DNA of 64,000 nucleotides from Devosia enhydra. GTDB lineage: Bacteria; Pseudomonadota; Alphaproteobacteria; Rhizobiales; Devosiaceae. Where the stretch lies: NCBI RefSeq assembly GCF_900119845.1, contig NZ_FPKU01000001.1:186001-250000 (forward strand). The letters run 5' to 3'. The position numbers and the translations under genes were made by a program. The notes beneath the pieces were generated by a model. The model saw only the letters and a program-made list of their open reading frames with translations. It was not told the DNA's origin and searched no databases. Positions within the stretch are counted from its first letter, which is position 1, and each line of letters begins with the position of its first letter. This document shows positions 1 through 8,022 of the stretch, in pieces.

Positions 1-640
1 AATGGACCGCTATCACGACGTCCACCACGCATACCCCAGTCAGCGTCATTGGAACCAGGCGCTCGACGTAGACAAGGATCGGTATGAGGTAAGATATCGT
101 GGGGGCAATGAGAGTCCTGGCTTGGATAGCGTGGACGAGGGTCAGCGATTAGCTTTCGACCGGACGATCGAGATATGTGGGATGCGCAAAGGCCTGTTTC
201 AGATGGCCGCAGCTATGCTCATTCAACAGAGGCCACAGACGGTCGCTGGCGAACAGAAGTTTTACGAGAACTTGCGCCTTCTGGGTGATCTGGAAGAACG
301 AACCCGCGAGCATCACCAACCGTGTTCCAGATCGTGACGGAATGCCAGTGACCAATCAGGTCTTTGCAGTGCCCTGCGTGCCGGACCAGCTGGGAACGAT
401 AGGCGTGTGATTGCGCCGTGAAGCCACAGGCACCTGTAACAGGCCAACGGGGATGCGCTCACCACTATGGTTTTCAAGCTACTGCGCGTCATAAAAGCCC
501 ACCCGGCTGAATGCTCTTATGAAGGAGCTTTGGGGGGGCAACTTTCTGGTTCTCGCTCTGGGCGCCTTTCGATCGGGAACAGTTGGATTGAATGAAGAGC
601 GAGCCCGACTGGGTCACCCAGCGGCAGCGCATCTAATCGA
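1..640. other. Accessory DNA with no recognisable gene
   Basis: Short open frames exist on both strands here, the longest about 111 codons at 2-337 (+). None has a recognisable family motif, a convincing ribosome-binding site or a coupled neighbour. It lies next to the decayed insertion sequence and may be further mobile-element debris. Confidence 0.4.
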
Positions 641-689
641 CCGTGAAACTCATAGGCGCCCGCCGACCACAAAAGCTGAGCCTTTGTTT

Positions 690-1768
690 TGACTGAGCCA
701 CTCTGGGATTTCCAGACGCTGTTTGGTTTTAGCGGCCATGGCCGGTTGTTCAAGTTCCGCGCAATACGTTGCCTCAGCTTCCGCTGGCGGGACGTTTCCA
801 ATGTATTTGAGGAGGCGTCGGTGATTGAACCAGTCGACCCATTCGAGTGTGTTTAACTCGACAGCTACTGTGCTTTGCGAAGGTCCACGCCAATGGACTA
901 CCGGGGCCTTGTAGTAGGGTTGATGTTTTCGGCCAATGCGTTGTCGCAACCGCCCCCTACGCGGCCAACCGAGGGCTCGATGCCGGCCTCGGCAAGGTGG
1001 TAGGTGTAACGGATACTCACGCATTGCCCGCCGCGGTTCAAATGATGAACCAGCCCGCCATGGACGGGACGTCGCTTGTGTATGCCCCGCTCGAGGGCGT
1101 CAAGGACGAGGCTGGCACGGGCAGGGCGACTGACCCGAAAGGCCCACGATATAGCCGGACGTAGACATCGATCTCTACGGCCACATAGGGAAACCCAGCC
1201 GACGTTGCCACGTAAGTCGAGACTAAACCGTCCTGACGCCATAGACCGGGGAGTTCTTGGCAAAGACCGGCATAATCTCAGGTTTTAGAGCTTAATTCCG
1301 CCGGGCACGATCTGACAGCCATGAATGATCCCAACGTCGGGCCACGTGCTCATGATAGGTGGACAGGCGATCGGCATAACCCGGCAGATCGGCTCGACCC
1401 CATAAGCATTCCGGTGCTCATCAATGAAGCCAGTCACCGCTTGACCGGGCGGTCGAGCTTCGCCTGGGCGAAATATGTGGAAGATCAGCGCAGGATCTTG
1501 TTAGGCTGTCGCTACTCCCTCTTGTCCCAGGGACTTGTGCTTCTCGGCCATATCCGTATTCACGCTCTGGCACGCTATCGACCTCGGCCTTTTTGAGTTG
1601 GTCGTTGAGGTTATGGGCCGAGCACCCGATCTCGCCAGCAACCGATACCACGACTGCCCAGCGGGACGTGCGGTCCTTGCCATGCTCCTGCTCGATCCGC
1701 ACCGCTCTGGACCGGACCTCGCTCGAAACGCCTTCGTGGTCGGGCTGGTCATCCTCCATCCTACTCAT
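690..1768 (-). pseudogene. Decayed IS3-family (IS51/IS407-like) transposase, orfA plus orfB
   Basis: On the minus strand, pieces of both IS3 reading frames can be followed across several frames. The orfA part (about 1768-1440) shows the helix-turn-helix region with EIGCSA and ends with FAQAKLDRPVKR in a shifted frame. The orfB part shows AYGVEPIC, then VYGVR close to TYVATSAGFPYVAVEID, which implies an internal deletion. It continues with GLVHH, GIEPSVG and DNALAENI, and the C-terminal WVDWFNHRRLL and NIP/NVPPAEAEA motif sits in yet another frame. The second catalytic Asp of the DDE triad (normally HHSDRG) reads HHLNRG. Frameshifts, the deletion and this substitution make it non-functional. 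Terminal inverted repeats were not identified. Confidence 0.85.
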
Positions 1769-1960
1769 GAGTTGGAGCCTTCGGCAAAGCCGGAGCGGTT
1801 CTCAACGCTGCTCCGAGATCACTTTGAAAATGGGGCTCAAGCGACATTTTCCAGAACCTAGCAATAACCTAAAGCTTAACGGGTTTCCCCTCCGACCTAC
1901 AGAGCCGAATGAACGCCATTGGCCCGCGATGCTATTAGATTAAGTGCTGCGCCACATTCG

Positions 1961-1978
1961 ATAATCAATTTTGATTAT
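1961..1978. promoter_or_regulatory. 18-bp perfect palindrome in AT-rich intergenic DNA
   Basis: ATAATCAATTTTGATTAT is an 8-bp inverted repeat around a TT centre. It sits in an AT-rich stretch (about 1945-2040) upstream of the coupled unknown/H-NS pair. Such a site could bind a dimeric regulator or H-NS itself, but no -10/-35 pair of good quality was found with it. The rest of 1769-2221 shows nothing else I can identify. Confidence 0.4.
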
Positions 1979-2221
1979 TAACTGATAATTGTCGTGAAAA
2001 ATATGGCGTACATTATTCGAAAATGCGTCTGCGGCTAAAGCCCAGCTGAATTATTCCCTGCGGGGAATGCACACCTCGTCAGCTGATCACATCTCCACTC
2101 TTTGTTTTGGTTATGCAGCGTCGAGTTCCCGCTAAGAAGGCTGGTGGTAGGAATTTGCTGTAAGCCAAGCGAAAGCCGGTCAGAAAGAATCCATAAGCAA
2201 GTAAATAGGAGGGTATATTGA

Positions 2222-2464
2222 ATGCTAATACGTTTGAGAATTCACATAAAGGGGCTCGTCATTGACTGCACACCACAGAAGATTTCGGTGGCAGGAGTGA
2301 CCCCTGAAGTCGTGGGGAGCGTAAGGGCAAGGCAAGGCGACCTAAATGCTAAGCGTCTACTTTCTAGCCTATGTGGCAAAGCGATGCCTAAATTCCGCGG
2401 CGCCTACCGCATTCATCAGCCGGTCGCCGAACCGAGGATATATCAAGGCAGGAGAGGTCAATGA
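2222..2464 (+). CDS. Hypothetical 80-aa protein coupled to the H-NS gene
   Basis: I do not recognise this basic 80-residue product. Two things support it as a gene. A strong ribosome-binding site AGGAGGG lies at 2207-2213, eight bases before the ATG. Its stop codon also overlaps the start of the H-NS-like gene by four bases (ATGA at 2461-2464), the typical sign of translational coupling. No transmembrane segment, signal peptide or cysteine motif beyond C17 and C51 is apparent. It could be a regulatory leader peptide for the downstream gene instead of a functional protein. Confidence 0.45.
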   Translation: MLIRLRIHIKGLVIDCTPQKISVAGVTPEVVGSVRARQGDLNAKRLLSSLCGKAMPKFRGAYRIHQPVAEPRIYQGRRGQ

Positions 2465-2958
2465 ACGACATGAAAGACCCCGCCGGAACGCCCCGGACCA
2501 AGTCGCTGTTTCATCCGCACGGCATGGAGAGGACGGCATCCGGTTCATCGAACGAGAGGCAGGCGCCTTCGATGGATCCGGTCGCTGACACGGTGCCGCG
2601 ATTGATCTTCTCCGGTAGTGCTGGAGATAACGGGGAGAGCGAACACGATCTCGATGGCCTGAGCATGGAAGCGCTGCAGACGCGCAGGGCAGAAGTGGAG
2701 CGAAAGATCCAGGAGAAGCGGGAGGCCGACAGGCGTGCTGCCATCGATCGGATCGTCACGCTGGTAAATACCCACAACATTCCCGTCGACGACCTCGTCC
2801 AAGCGCTCGGCGGCTTGAAGCGCAGGTTGGGACCTGCACCTCAGAAGTATCGAGATCCTGAAACGGGGGCGACTTGGTCGGGCCGCGGAAAGGAACCTCT
2901 TTGGCTCCGCGGCAAGGATCGAACCCAGTTCATGATCACGTCTGAGCAACCAACCTAG
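2461..2958 (+). CDS. H-NS family nucleoid-associated protein
   Basis: The 165-residue product has an unusual, unstructured N-terminal extension (about 1-62), then a charged helical oligomerisation region (about 63-118, EALQTRRAEVERKIQEKREA). It ends in the H-NS/MucR-unrelated DNA-binding tail YRDPETGATWSGRGKEPLWL at about 130-149, which is the AT-hook-like signature of the H-NS C-terminal domain. H-NS proteins coat AT-rich foreign DNA and silence it, and island-borne copies often act on their own element. The start is set by the ATGA overlap with the upstream ORF and by the purine-rich GGAGAGGTC before it. A clear terminator follows at 2970-3000. The N-terminal extension is longer than in typical 100-135-residue homologues. 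Confidence 0.9.
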   Translation: MNDMKDPAGTPRTKSLFHPHGMERTASGSSNERQAPSMDPVADTVPRLIFSGSAGDNGESEHDLDGLSMEALQTRRAEVERKIQEKREADRRAAIDRIVTLVNTHNIPVDDLVQALGGLKRRLGPAPQKYRDPETGATWSGRGKEPLWLRGKDRTQFMITSEQPT

Positions 2959-2969
2959 CAACCTTTTGG

Positions 2970-3000
2970 AAAGCCCCCGGACGATCTCCGGGGCTTTTTC
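2970..3000 (+). terminator. Rho-independent terminator after the H-NS gene
   Basis: AAAGCCCCCGG and CCGGGGCTTTTT form a strong GC stem with a 7-base loop followed by a run of T, 12 bases past the stop codon of the H-NS-like gene. Confidence 0.85.
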
Positions 3001-3258
3001 TGCATTATTCGATCACTCGGTTGGCCGACCGCGAGTCGGGATAACGCGCGACACCTTTCCGGCGGCGAGCATGTTCCATGAACGCTGCCGCTTCGTCAAA
3101 GCATCCGATGAAGGGGGGCAACAGCAGGTCGAAGGCCCGCTGCTAAGCGGCGGGGCTTGATTTGTTCGCGGAGTACAGGGCTGCGATCGGTAAGAACGTC
3201 ATCTGCCAATAGGCCGACAACATCCGTTCATAAACGTCACAATAGTTACATTTTTTTA

Positions 3259-3287
3259 TTGAACTAAAGCCGTTTATGTGATACGAT
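3259..3287 (+). promoter_or_regulatory. Candidate sigma-70-type promoter for the integrase operon
   Basis: TTGAAC at 3259-3264 and TACGAT at 3282-3287 are separated by exactly 17 bases in a locally AT-rich stretch, about 200 bases upstream of the small gene that precedes the integrase. The remainder of 3001-3488 contains no gene I can support. Confidence 0.45.
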
Positions 3288-3488
3288 TGCAGGTGGAAAG
3301 CTGCACATACAGAGAAATGCGAGGATGTGTATTGTATAAAGGTTGTAATTGTAATTTCGTTTTGCGCCGTTGCTCCCTTACGATTGCCATCGAGGCGACC
3401 CGCAAGCTGACGTGCTCACGCCTCCCGGCACCTCGCCATCCGATGCGCAATCCGGTGCTCAGTCGGACAGCGATGGTGAGGGCAATCC

Positions 3489-3701
3489 ATGGCTAAGACG
3501 CAATCGTCCTTCCGCGAAGTTGATGTCAGGCGTGCAATCGGCGGCGCAGTCTCCGCAGGATTGCGAGTGCATCGAGTAGAGATCGATCCGGCCACGGGCC
3601 TGATTATACTGACAACTGGCACTTCAGAGGCAGCTCCAACATCCGAGCCAGTCGATCCTCTGGACGCGTGGATTAAGGTGAACGGCAGTGGCAAGGCCTA
3701 A
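3489..3701 (+). CDS. Small protein overlapping the integrase gene (possible excisionase or regulator)
   Basis: A 70-residue product whose 3' end overlaps the integrase start by 14 bases, so the two genes are almost certainly co-translated. The sequence has a short N-terminal helical part (FREVDVRRAIGGAVSAG) and a beta-like segment (RVHRVEIDPATGLIILTTG). Small proteins of this general form often sit directly before integrases in rhizobial islands and prophages. No helix-turn-helix of the classical Xis type is evident, so a role as recombination directionality factor is only an inference from position. GAGGG precedes the ATG. Confidence 0.65.
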   Translation: MAKTQSSFREVDVRRAIGGAVSAGLRVHRVEIDPATGLIILTTGTSEAAPTSEPVDPLDAWIKVNGSGKA

Positions 3702-4767
3702 GGCAAACTCGAAGAACCCCTTCAAGGGTCTGAACACGGTCCGATCTCGAACGGCCGATGGCAAGGTGCAAATCTACTACTACGCGTTCAAAGGCGGTCC
3801 GAGACTGCCTGACGAATACGGCACAACGGCTTTCATCGCAGCATTCGTTGCCGCGACAGAGGTTAGGGACCGGAAGATGGCGGCTGGTCCCGAAGTCATG
3901 CTCTCCCTGTTGAACGGGTATCAGAAAAGCGCTGAGTTCGCGGTACTCGCTGACCGGACCAAGTCCGACTACATCAAGCAGATCAAGAAGATCGAGGAGA
4001 GATTTCGCGATTTTCCCACCTCCGCCATGTCGGACAAACGCACCCGAGGGATCTTCAAGTCGTGGCGAGACGAGTTGGCCAAAAAGTCACTGCGGCAGGC
4101 CGACTATGCCTTTACCGTGCTTGCGCGTGTCCTGAGTTGGTCGCTCGATAGGGGCATGATCGATGCCAATCCCTGCGAGAAGTCAGGGCGTCTCTACCGT
4201 GGTGAACGCTCGGAATCGATCTGGACGATCGACCACGAGGCTGCCTACTGGACAGGGGCCCCGGCGCACCTGCACCTCCCGCTGCTTTTGGGGTTGTGGA
4301 CCGGCCAGCGCGAAGGCGACCTCTTGAAGCTGCGCTGGAGCGATTATGACGGAACCCACATTCGGCTTCGCCAAAGCAAGACCGGCAAGCGCGTGACCAT
4401 TCCCGTAGGCAAGCCGCTCCGGCTCGCACTCGATTCTCTCAGAGCAGAGCGGAAGCCCAAAGAGCTCGATGTCATTCTTCTGAACACGCGGGGCAAGCCC
4501 TGGACTGGAAACGGTTTCAGCTCCTCATTCCGAAAAGCCACATCTCACTGTGGAATTGAAGGTCTAACGTTTCACGATACGCGGGGTACCGCCGTTACCC
4601 GATTGGCACTTGCTGGCGCTTCGGTACCTCAGATTGCTACCTTCACCGGTCATTCGCTCAAGGACGTGGAAGCAATCCTCGAGGTTCACTACCTCAACCG
4701 GGATCCGCGAATGGCTGAGGACGCACTGACGAAACTGGAAGCTCGCGTTGCCGTCACCGCATCTTAG
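3688..4767 (+). CDS. int: Tyrosine-type site-specific integrase
   Basis: A phage-type integrase of 359 residues that would recombine the island into and out of the tRNA-Gln site. Residues about 80-165 form the SAM-like core-binding domain and about 180-345 the catalytic domain. The catalytic set is complete: R208 (GQREGDLLKLRW), K231 in the beta-hairpin (SKTGK), H296 and R299 (FHDTRG), H322 (GHS) and the nucleophile Y335 (VHYLNRD). The N-terminal 70 residues resemble the arm-binding region of island integrases. It is full length and shows no frameshift, so it may still be active. It points toward the tRNA, 114 bases away. Confidence 0.95.
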   Translation: MARPKANSKNPFKGLNTVRSRTADGKVQIYYYAFKGGPRLPDEYGTTAFIAAFVAATEVRDRKMAAGPEVMLSLLNGYQKSAEFAVLADRTKSDYIKQIKKIEERFRDFPTSAMSDKRTRGIFKSWRDELAKKSLRQADYAFTVLARVLSWSLDRGMIDANPCEKSGRLYRGERSESIWTIDHEAAYWTGAPAHLHLPLLLGLWTGQREGDLLKLRWSDYDGTHIRLRQSKTGKRVTIPVGKPLRLALDSLRAERKPKELDVILLNTRGKPWTGNGFSSSFRKATSHCGIEGLTFHDTRGTAVTRLALAGASVPQIATFTGHSLKDVEAILEVHYLNRDPRMAEDALTKLEARVAVTAS

Positions 4768-4881
4768 TGACAGGCTCAAACGGGAGACGACTCCCAAAAA
4801 CTTCCCCAAAAGCCCGTTTTGTTCAGGAATTCGCGAAAGGCCAGAAGCAAAAAAATGCTTTTCGATCAGGCAGTTAAAGAG

Positions 4882-4920
4882 TGGCTGGGGAACCTGGATT
4901 CGAACCAAGATTGACGGAGT
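4882..4920. other. Predicted attachment site (3' part of tRNA-Gln)
   Basis: The island joins the chromosome at the 3' end of tRNA-Gln, covering the CCA end, acceptor strand, T arm and up to the anticodon stem. Tyrosine integrases commonly use this portion as attB and restore it on insertion. The exact core length cannot be fixed without the other end of the element. Confidence 0.5.
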
Positions 4921-4955
4921 CAGAGTCCGCAGTTCTACCGTTGAACTATTCCCCA
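4882..4955 (-). tRNA. tRNA-Gln (anticodon CTG)
   Basis: Read on the minus strand, the acceptor strands TGGGGAA (4955-4949) and TTCCCCA (4892-4886) pair. The D arm is GTTC/GAAC, and the anticodon stem GCGGA/TCCGT encloses the loop CTCTGAC with CTG at 4923-4921. The T arm has TTCGAAT, discriminator G is at 4885 and an encoded CCA at 4884-4882. All stems close with only G-T wobbles. This tRNA reads CAG codons. From 4956 to 5269 (314 bases) I see no further gene. Confidence 0.97.
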
Positions 4956-5269
4956 GCAGGAACGGCGGTATGTGCCGGCGTTCCGGGGTCGCGGGCGGTG
5001 GGCCGCTGCGACGGGGTGCCTTTTAGACACATTCGGCGGAAGGATCAATGCCTTTTGGTCGATAATTGCACGATCGGGTGTCTGCCGGCGCAGTCCATGG
5101 GCTGGGCAGGACCATTGTCCCCGCATTGATTGGCCGGACGGCGGCGAGGGCAGGGCGGAACCAGATCGGGTCTGGCGCATTGAAATCGCAGCCGACATGA
5201 GCGTCGTTTTTCCGCAGCCGGCCCTTTCTAGAGTTTCCGCCTCGCACCCTTTCACATGTCCACCAAGGC

Positions 5270-5686
5270 ATGATGGAGCCGATGATGGTTGCTGCCGCTC
5301 TGCCACGATCTCTTTCCGGTTTCGCGCTTCTCGGCCTTTTTCTGGCCGGGCCGTCACTGGCGCAATCGAGCCCCTCGCCGATCGGGCAGTGGGAACTCGC
5401 CAATGGCGAGCAGCGCTACAAGGTGAGCTATTGCGCCGATGGCAAGAGCCTCTGCGCACGGCTCGTATGGCTGCATCCTAAGGCGCGGACGCCTGAAAAC
5501 CTTAAGCTCCTCAACACCTTCGTGGTGCAGAATGCCGTGCCGGCCGGCGAGCGCGGCTGGCGCGGCACCGTGACCTATGAGGGCAAGGCCTATAACGGCG
5601 AAGTGACGCTGGTGGGCGAGGGCACGATGCGCGTCAATGCCTGTTCGGGCATGCTGTGCCAGAGCTTCAACCTGCGCAGCATCTGA
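5270..5686 (+). CDS. Secreted DUF2147-type protein
   Basis: A 138-residue protein with a cleavable signal peptide (hydrophobic LSGFALLGLFLAG, cleavage probably after SLAQ at about residue 32). A compact domain follows that begins IGQWELANGE and carries four cysteines (C54, C62, C124, C129 approximately), suited to periplasmic disulfides. The pattern of a short beta-rich domain after GxW, with an internal CA-LVWL strand, fits a divergent DUF2147 member, a family of unknown function that is common in Hyphomicrobiales. A second DUF2147 protein occurs at 36631-37167. Several ATG codons are close together at the start (5270, 5273, 5282), so the exact start is uncertain. Confidence 0.7.
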   Translation: MMEPMMVAAALPRSLSGFALLGLFLAGPSLAQSSPSPIGQWELANGEQRYKVSYCADGKSLCARLVWLHPKARTPENLKLLNTFVVQNAVPAGERGWRGTVTYEGKAYNGEVTLVGEGTMRVNACSGMLCQSFNLRSI

Positions 5687-5834
5687 CCCCCGGCGCGCGG
5701 CCGGACGGCTGCGCCAGCCCATAGACCCCCGCGTCGCCTTGACTTCGCCCCACGGCTCCGGCAAAGCGCCCTCCAACACTGCCCCGGCAGGCCTGCGACG
5801 GATGGTTGCAGGATAGGCCGGGCAAACAGAGGGG

Positions 5835-6794
5835 GTGCGCTTGGGCAAGACCGCTTTCACCTGTCCCGGACAGGGCAGCCAGGCCGTGGGCATGGGCAAG
5901 GATCTGGCGGATCGCTTCCCCGAAGCCCGTGCCGTCTTCGACGAAGTCGACGACGCGCTGGGCGAAAAGCTCTCGACCCTGATGTTCGAGGGCCCCGACG
6001 AGACGCTGCGCCTGACCGAAAATGCCCAGCCGGCGCTGATGGCGGTGAGCGTTGCGGTGGTGCGCGTGCTCGAAGCCCATGGCGTGCGGCTCGCCGATAC
6101 CGCCGACTACGTCGCGGGGCACTCGCTGGGCGAATATTCGGCGCTTTGTGCGGCAGGCAGCTTCAGCCTCATCGATGCGGCACGGCTCTTGCGCATCCGC
6201 GGGCGCGCCATGCAGCAGGCGGTGCCGGTTGGCGAGGGCGCCATGGCGGCGATTCTCGGGGTCGACATGGCGACGCTGCGCGAGATCTGCGCGCTCTCGG
6301 CGCAGGGCCAGGTCTGCGACATCGCCAATGACAATGCCCCCGGCCAGATCGTGATTTCAGGCCATGCCGCCGCCGTCGAGCGGGCCATGGGCCTCGCCAA
6401 GGAGAAGGGCGCCAAGCGCGCGCTGCCCCTGCCGGTGAGCGCGCCCTTCCATTGCCGGCTGATGCAGCCCGCTGCCGAGGCCATGCAGGCCGCTCTCGCG
6501 GAAGCCGCGATCAAGGCGCCCGTGGTGCCGCTCGTTGCCAATGTCACGGCGCGCCCGGTGAGCGACCCCGACGATATCCGCCGCCACCTCGTGGCACAGG
6601 TGACCGGCATGGTGCGCTGGACCGAAAGCGTCGGCTGGCTTGCCGGCGAGGGCGGGGTGACGCGCCTTGTCGAACTTGGCTCGGGCAAGGTGCTGAGCGG
6701 GCTCGCGCGCCGCATCGCGCCGGATGCCGAGGCCGTTTCCATCGGCACTCCGGCCGATATCGATGCCTTTCTCGCCAAGCCAGACCAGCAATAA
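5835..6794 (+). CDS. fabD: Malonyl-CoA:ACP transacylase
   Basis: Transfers the malonyl group from CoA to acyl carrier protein, feeding type II fatty acid synthesis in the cytosol. The 319-residue product has PGQGSQ at 11-16, the nucleophile S97 in GHSLGEYSAL and the catalytic His at about 206 in SAPFHCRLM. Length is normal for the family. The GTG at 5835 is used here, but TTG at 5841, better spaced from the GAGGGGG run, is equally plausible. It heads the block fabD-fabG-acpP-fabF, and fabG follows after 12 bases. Confidence 0.97.
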   Translation: MRLGKTAFTCPGQGSQAVGMGKDLADRFPEARAVFDEVDDALGEKLSTLMFEGPDETLRLTENAQPALMAVSVAVVRVLEAHGVRLADTADYVAGHSLGEYSALCAAGSFSLIDAARLLRIRGRAMQQAVPVGEGAMAAILGVDMATLREICALSAQGQVCDIANDNAPGQIVISGHAAAVERAMGLAKEKGAKRALPLPVSAPFHCRLMQPAAEAMQAALAEAAIKAPVVPLVANVTARPVSDPDDIRRHLVAQVTGMVRWTESVGWLAGEGGVTRLVELGSGKVLSGLARRIAPDAEAVSIGTPADIDAFLAKPDQQ

Positions 6795-6806
6795 GGAACA
6801 GGCCAG

Positions 6807-7544
6807 ATGTTTGACTTGACCGGCAAGCGTGCCCTCGTCACCGGCGCCAGCGGCGGCATCGGCCGCGAGATCGCCAAGGCCCTGGCCGCGGCCGGCGCCA
6901 GCGTCGCCATCACCGGCACCCGCGTCGATGCACTCACCGCCACGGCGGGAGAGATGGTGGGCAAGAACATCATGATCCCGGTGGATCTTTCGAGCCGGGA
7001 TTCGGTCGACAAGCTCGTGCCGCAGGCCGAAACGGCGCTGGGCGGGCTCGACATCCTCGTCAACAATGCCGGCATCACCCGCGACAACATCTTCATGCGC
7101 ATGAAGGACGAGGAGTGGGACAAGGTGCTCGAGGTCAACCTCACGGCAGCCTTCCGCCTGTCGCGCGCCGTGCTCCGGGGCATGATGAAGCAGCGCCATG
7201 GCCGCATCATCTCGATCACCTCTGTGGTGGGCGTGGGCGGCAATGCGGGGCAGGGCAATTACGCCGCCTCCAAGGCGGGGCTCATCGGCATGTCCAAGTC
7301 GCTGGCCCAGGAAGTGGCCTCGCGCGACATCACGGTCAACACCATCGCCCCCGGCTTCATCGCCTCGGCGATGACCGACGAACTCAATGACAAGCAGCGC
7401 GAGGCGATTCTCGCCAAGGTGCCCGCCGGGCGCCTGGGTACGGCGGCCGAAGTCGCAGCCGCCACGCTCTATCTGGCGAGCGACGAAGCCAGCTATGTCA
7501 CCGGCCAGACCATCCACATCAATGGCGGCATGCTGATGATCTGA
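6807..7544 (+). CDS. fabG: 3-oxoacyl-ACP reductase
   Basis: NADPH-dependent reduction of 3-oxoacyl-ACP in fatty acid elongation. It is a short-chain dehydrogenase of 245 residues with the nucleotide-binding GASGGIGR at 13-20, NNAG at 86-89 and the catalytic S139, Y152 and K156 (YAASK). The C-terminal TGQTIHINGGMLM is typical of bacterial FabG. It lies 12 bases after fabD, with a 211-base gap before acpP. Confidence 0.97.
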   Translation: MFDLTGKRALVTGASGGIGREIAKALAAAGASVAITGTRVDALTATAGEMVGKNIMIPVDLSSRDSVDKLVPQAETALGGLDILVNNAGITRDNIFMRMKDEEWDKVLEVNLTAAFRLSRAVLRGMMKQRHGRIISITSVVGVGGNAGQGNYAASKAGLIGMSKSLAQEVASRDITVNTIAPGFIASAMTDELNDKQREAILAKVPAGRLGTAAEVAAATLYLASDEASYVTGQTIHINGGMLMI

Positions 7545-7630
7545 CCGGTGCCCGCGGACCTCTGCGCCAAAGGGCAAGACAAAGCCCCTGAACTGTGTTA
7601 GGTCGCGGCGAATGGAGGTTCCGGGTCGTC

Positions 7631-7659
7631 TTGCGAGGGATGGCAAGCGCGCCTAAAGT
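7631..7659 (+). promoter_or_regulatory. Possible acpP promoter
   Basis: TTGCGA (7631-7636) and TAAAGT (7654-7659) are 17 bases apart in the 211-base fabG-acpP gap. The -10 match is weak. A separate promoter would make sense because ACP is needed in large amounts, but this is inference. Confidence 0.3.
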
Positions 7660-7755
7660 CAGTCTGAGCCACGGCCCGCAAGAAAGCGGAACACTCCCGG
7701 CGGCCGCGCATTCAGGCACTCGAACATTCTGCTTTGTTAACAAGGAAAGCCAAAT

Positions 7756-7992
7756 ATGAGCGACATCGCTGATCGCGTCCGCAAGATCGTGGTCGAACAC
7801 CTCAATGTCGATGCGGAGAAGGTCACCGAAAAGGCCAGCTTCATCGACGATCTGGGCGCCGATTCGCTCGATCAGGTCGAACTCGTGATGGCCTTCGAAG
7901 AGGAATTCTCGGTCGAGATCCCCGACGATGCCGCCGAGCAGATCCAGACCTTCGGCGACGCCGTCGCCTTCCTCACCAAGGCCGTCGGCTGA
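7756..7992 (+). CDS. acpP: Acyl carrier protein
   Basis: A small acidic carrier protein of 78 residues. S37 in the strictly conserved [12 protein letters not shown] motif receives the 4'-phosphopantetheine arm that holds growing acyl chains. The start has a good AAGGAAAG ribosome-binding site. It lies between fabG and fabF, as in most proteobacteria. Confidence 0.98.
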   Translation: MSDIADRVRKIVVEHLNVDAEKVTEKASFIDDLGADSLDQVELVMAFEEEFSVEIPDDAAEQIQTFGDAVAFLTKAVG

Positions 7993-8022
7993 TCGCCGGC
8001 CCCTGTTGATCGGCTGAACCTG

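Larger units (their letters stand above)
1..4881. mobile_element. Integrative genomic island, right end, at tRNA-Gln
   Basis: A tyrosine integrase gene runs toward the 3' end of tRNA-Gln, the usual layout of an integrative element whose attachment site lies in the tRNA. To its left are an H-NS-like gene, a decayed IS3-family transposase and AT-rich intergenic DNA. The stretch is visibly lower in GC than the backbone after 5300. No replication, conjugation or cargo module is visible, so this is one end of a larger or decayed element that continues past base 1. The far attachment site is outside the window. Confidence 0.65.

Noticed and set aside
2-337. A 111-codon plus-strand frame at the left edge.
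   Set aside because: No motif or ribosome-binding site, and the region is likely mobile-element debris.
3278-3496. A 72-codon frame before the integrase operon.
   Set aside because: Cys-rich without pattern and overlaps the candidate promoter and the start of the real gene. No ribosome-binding site.
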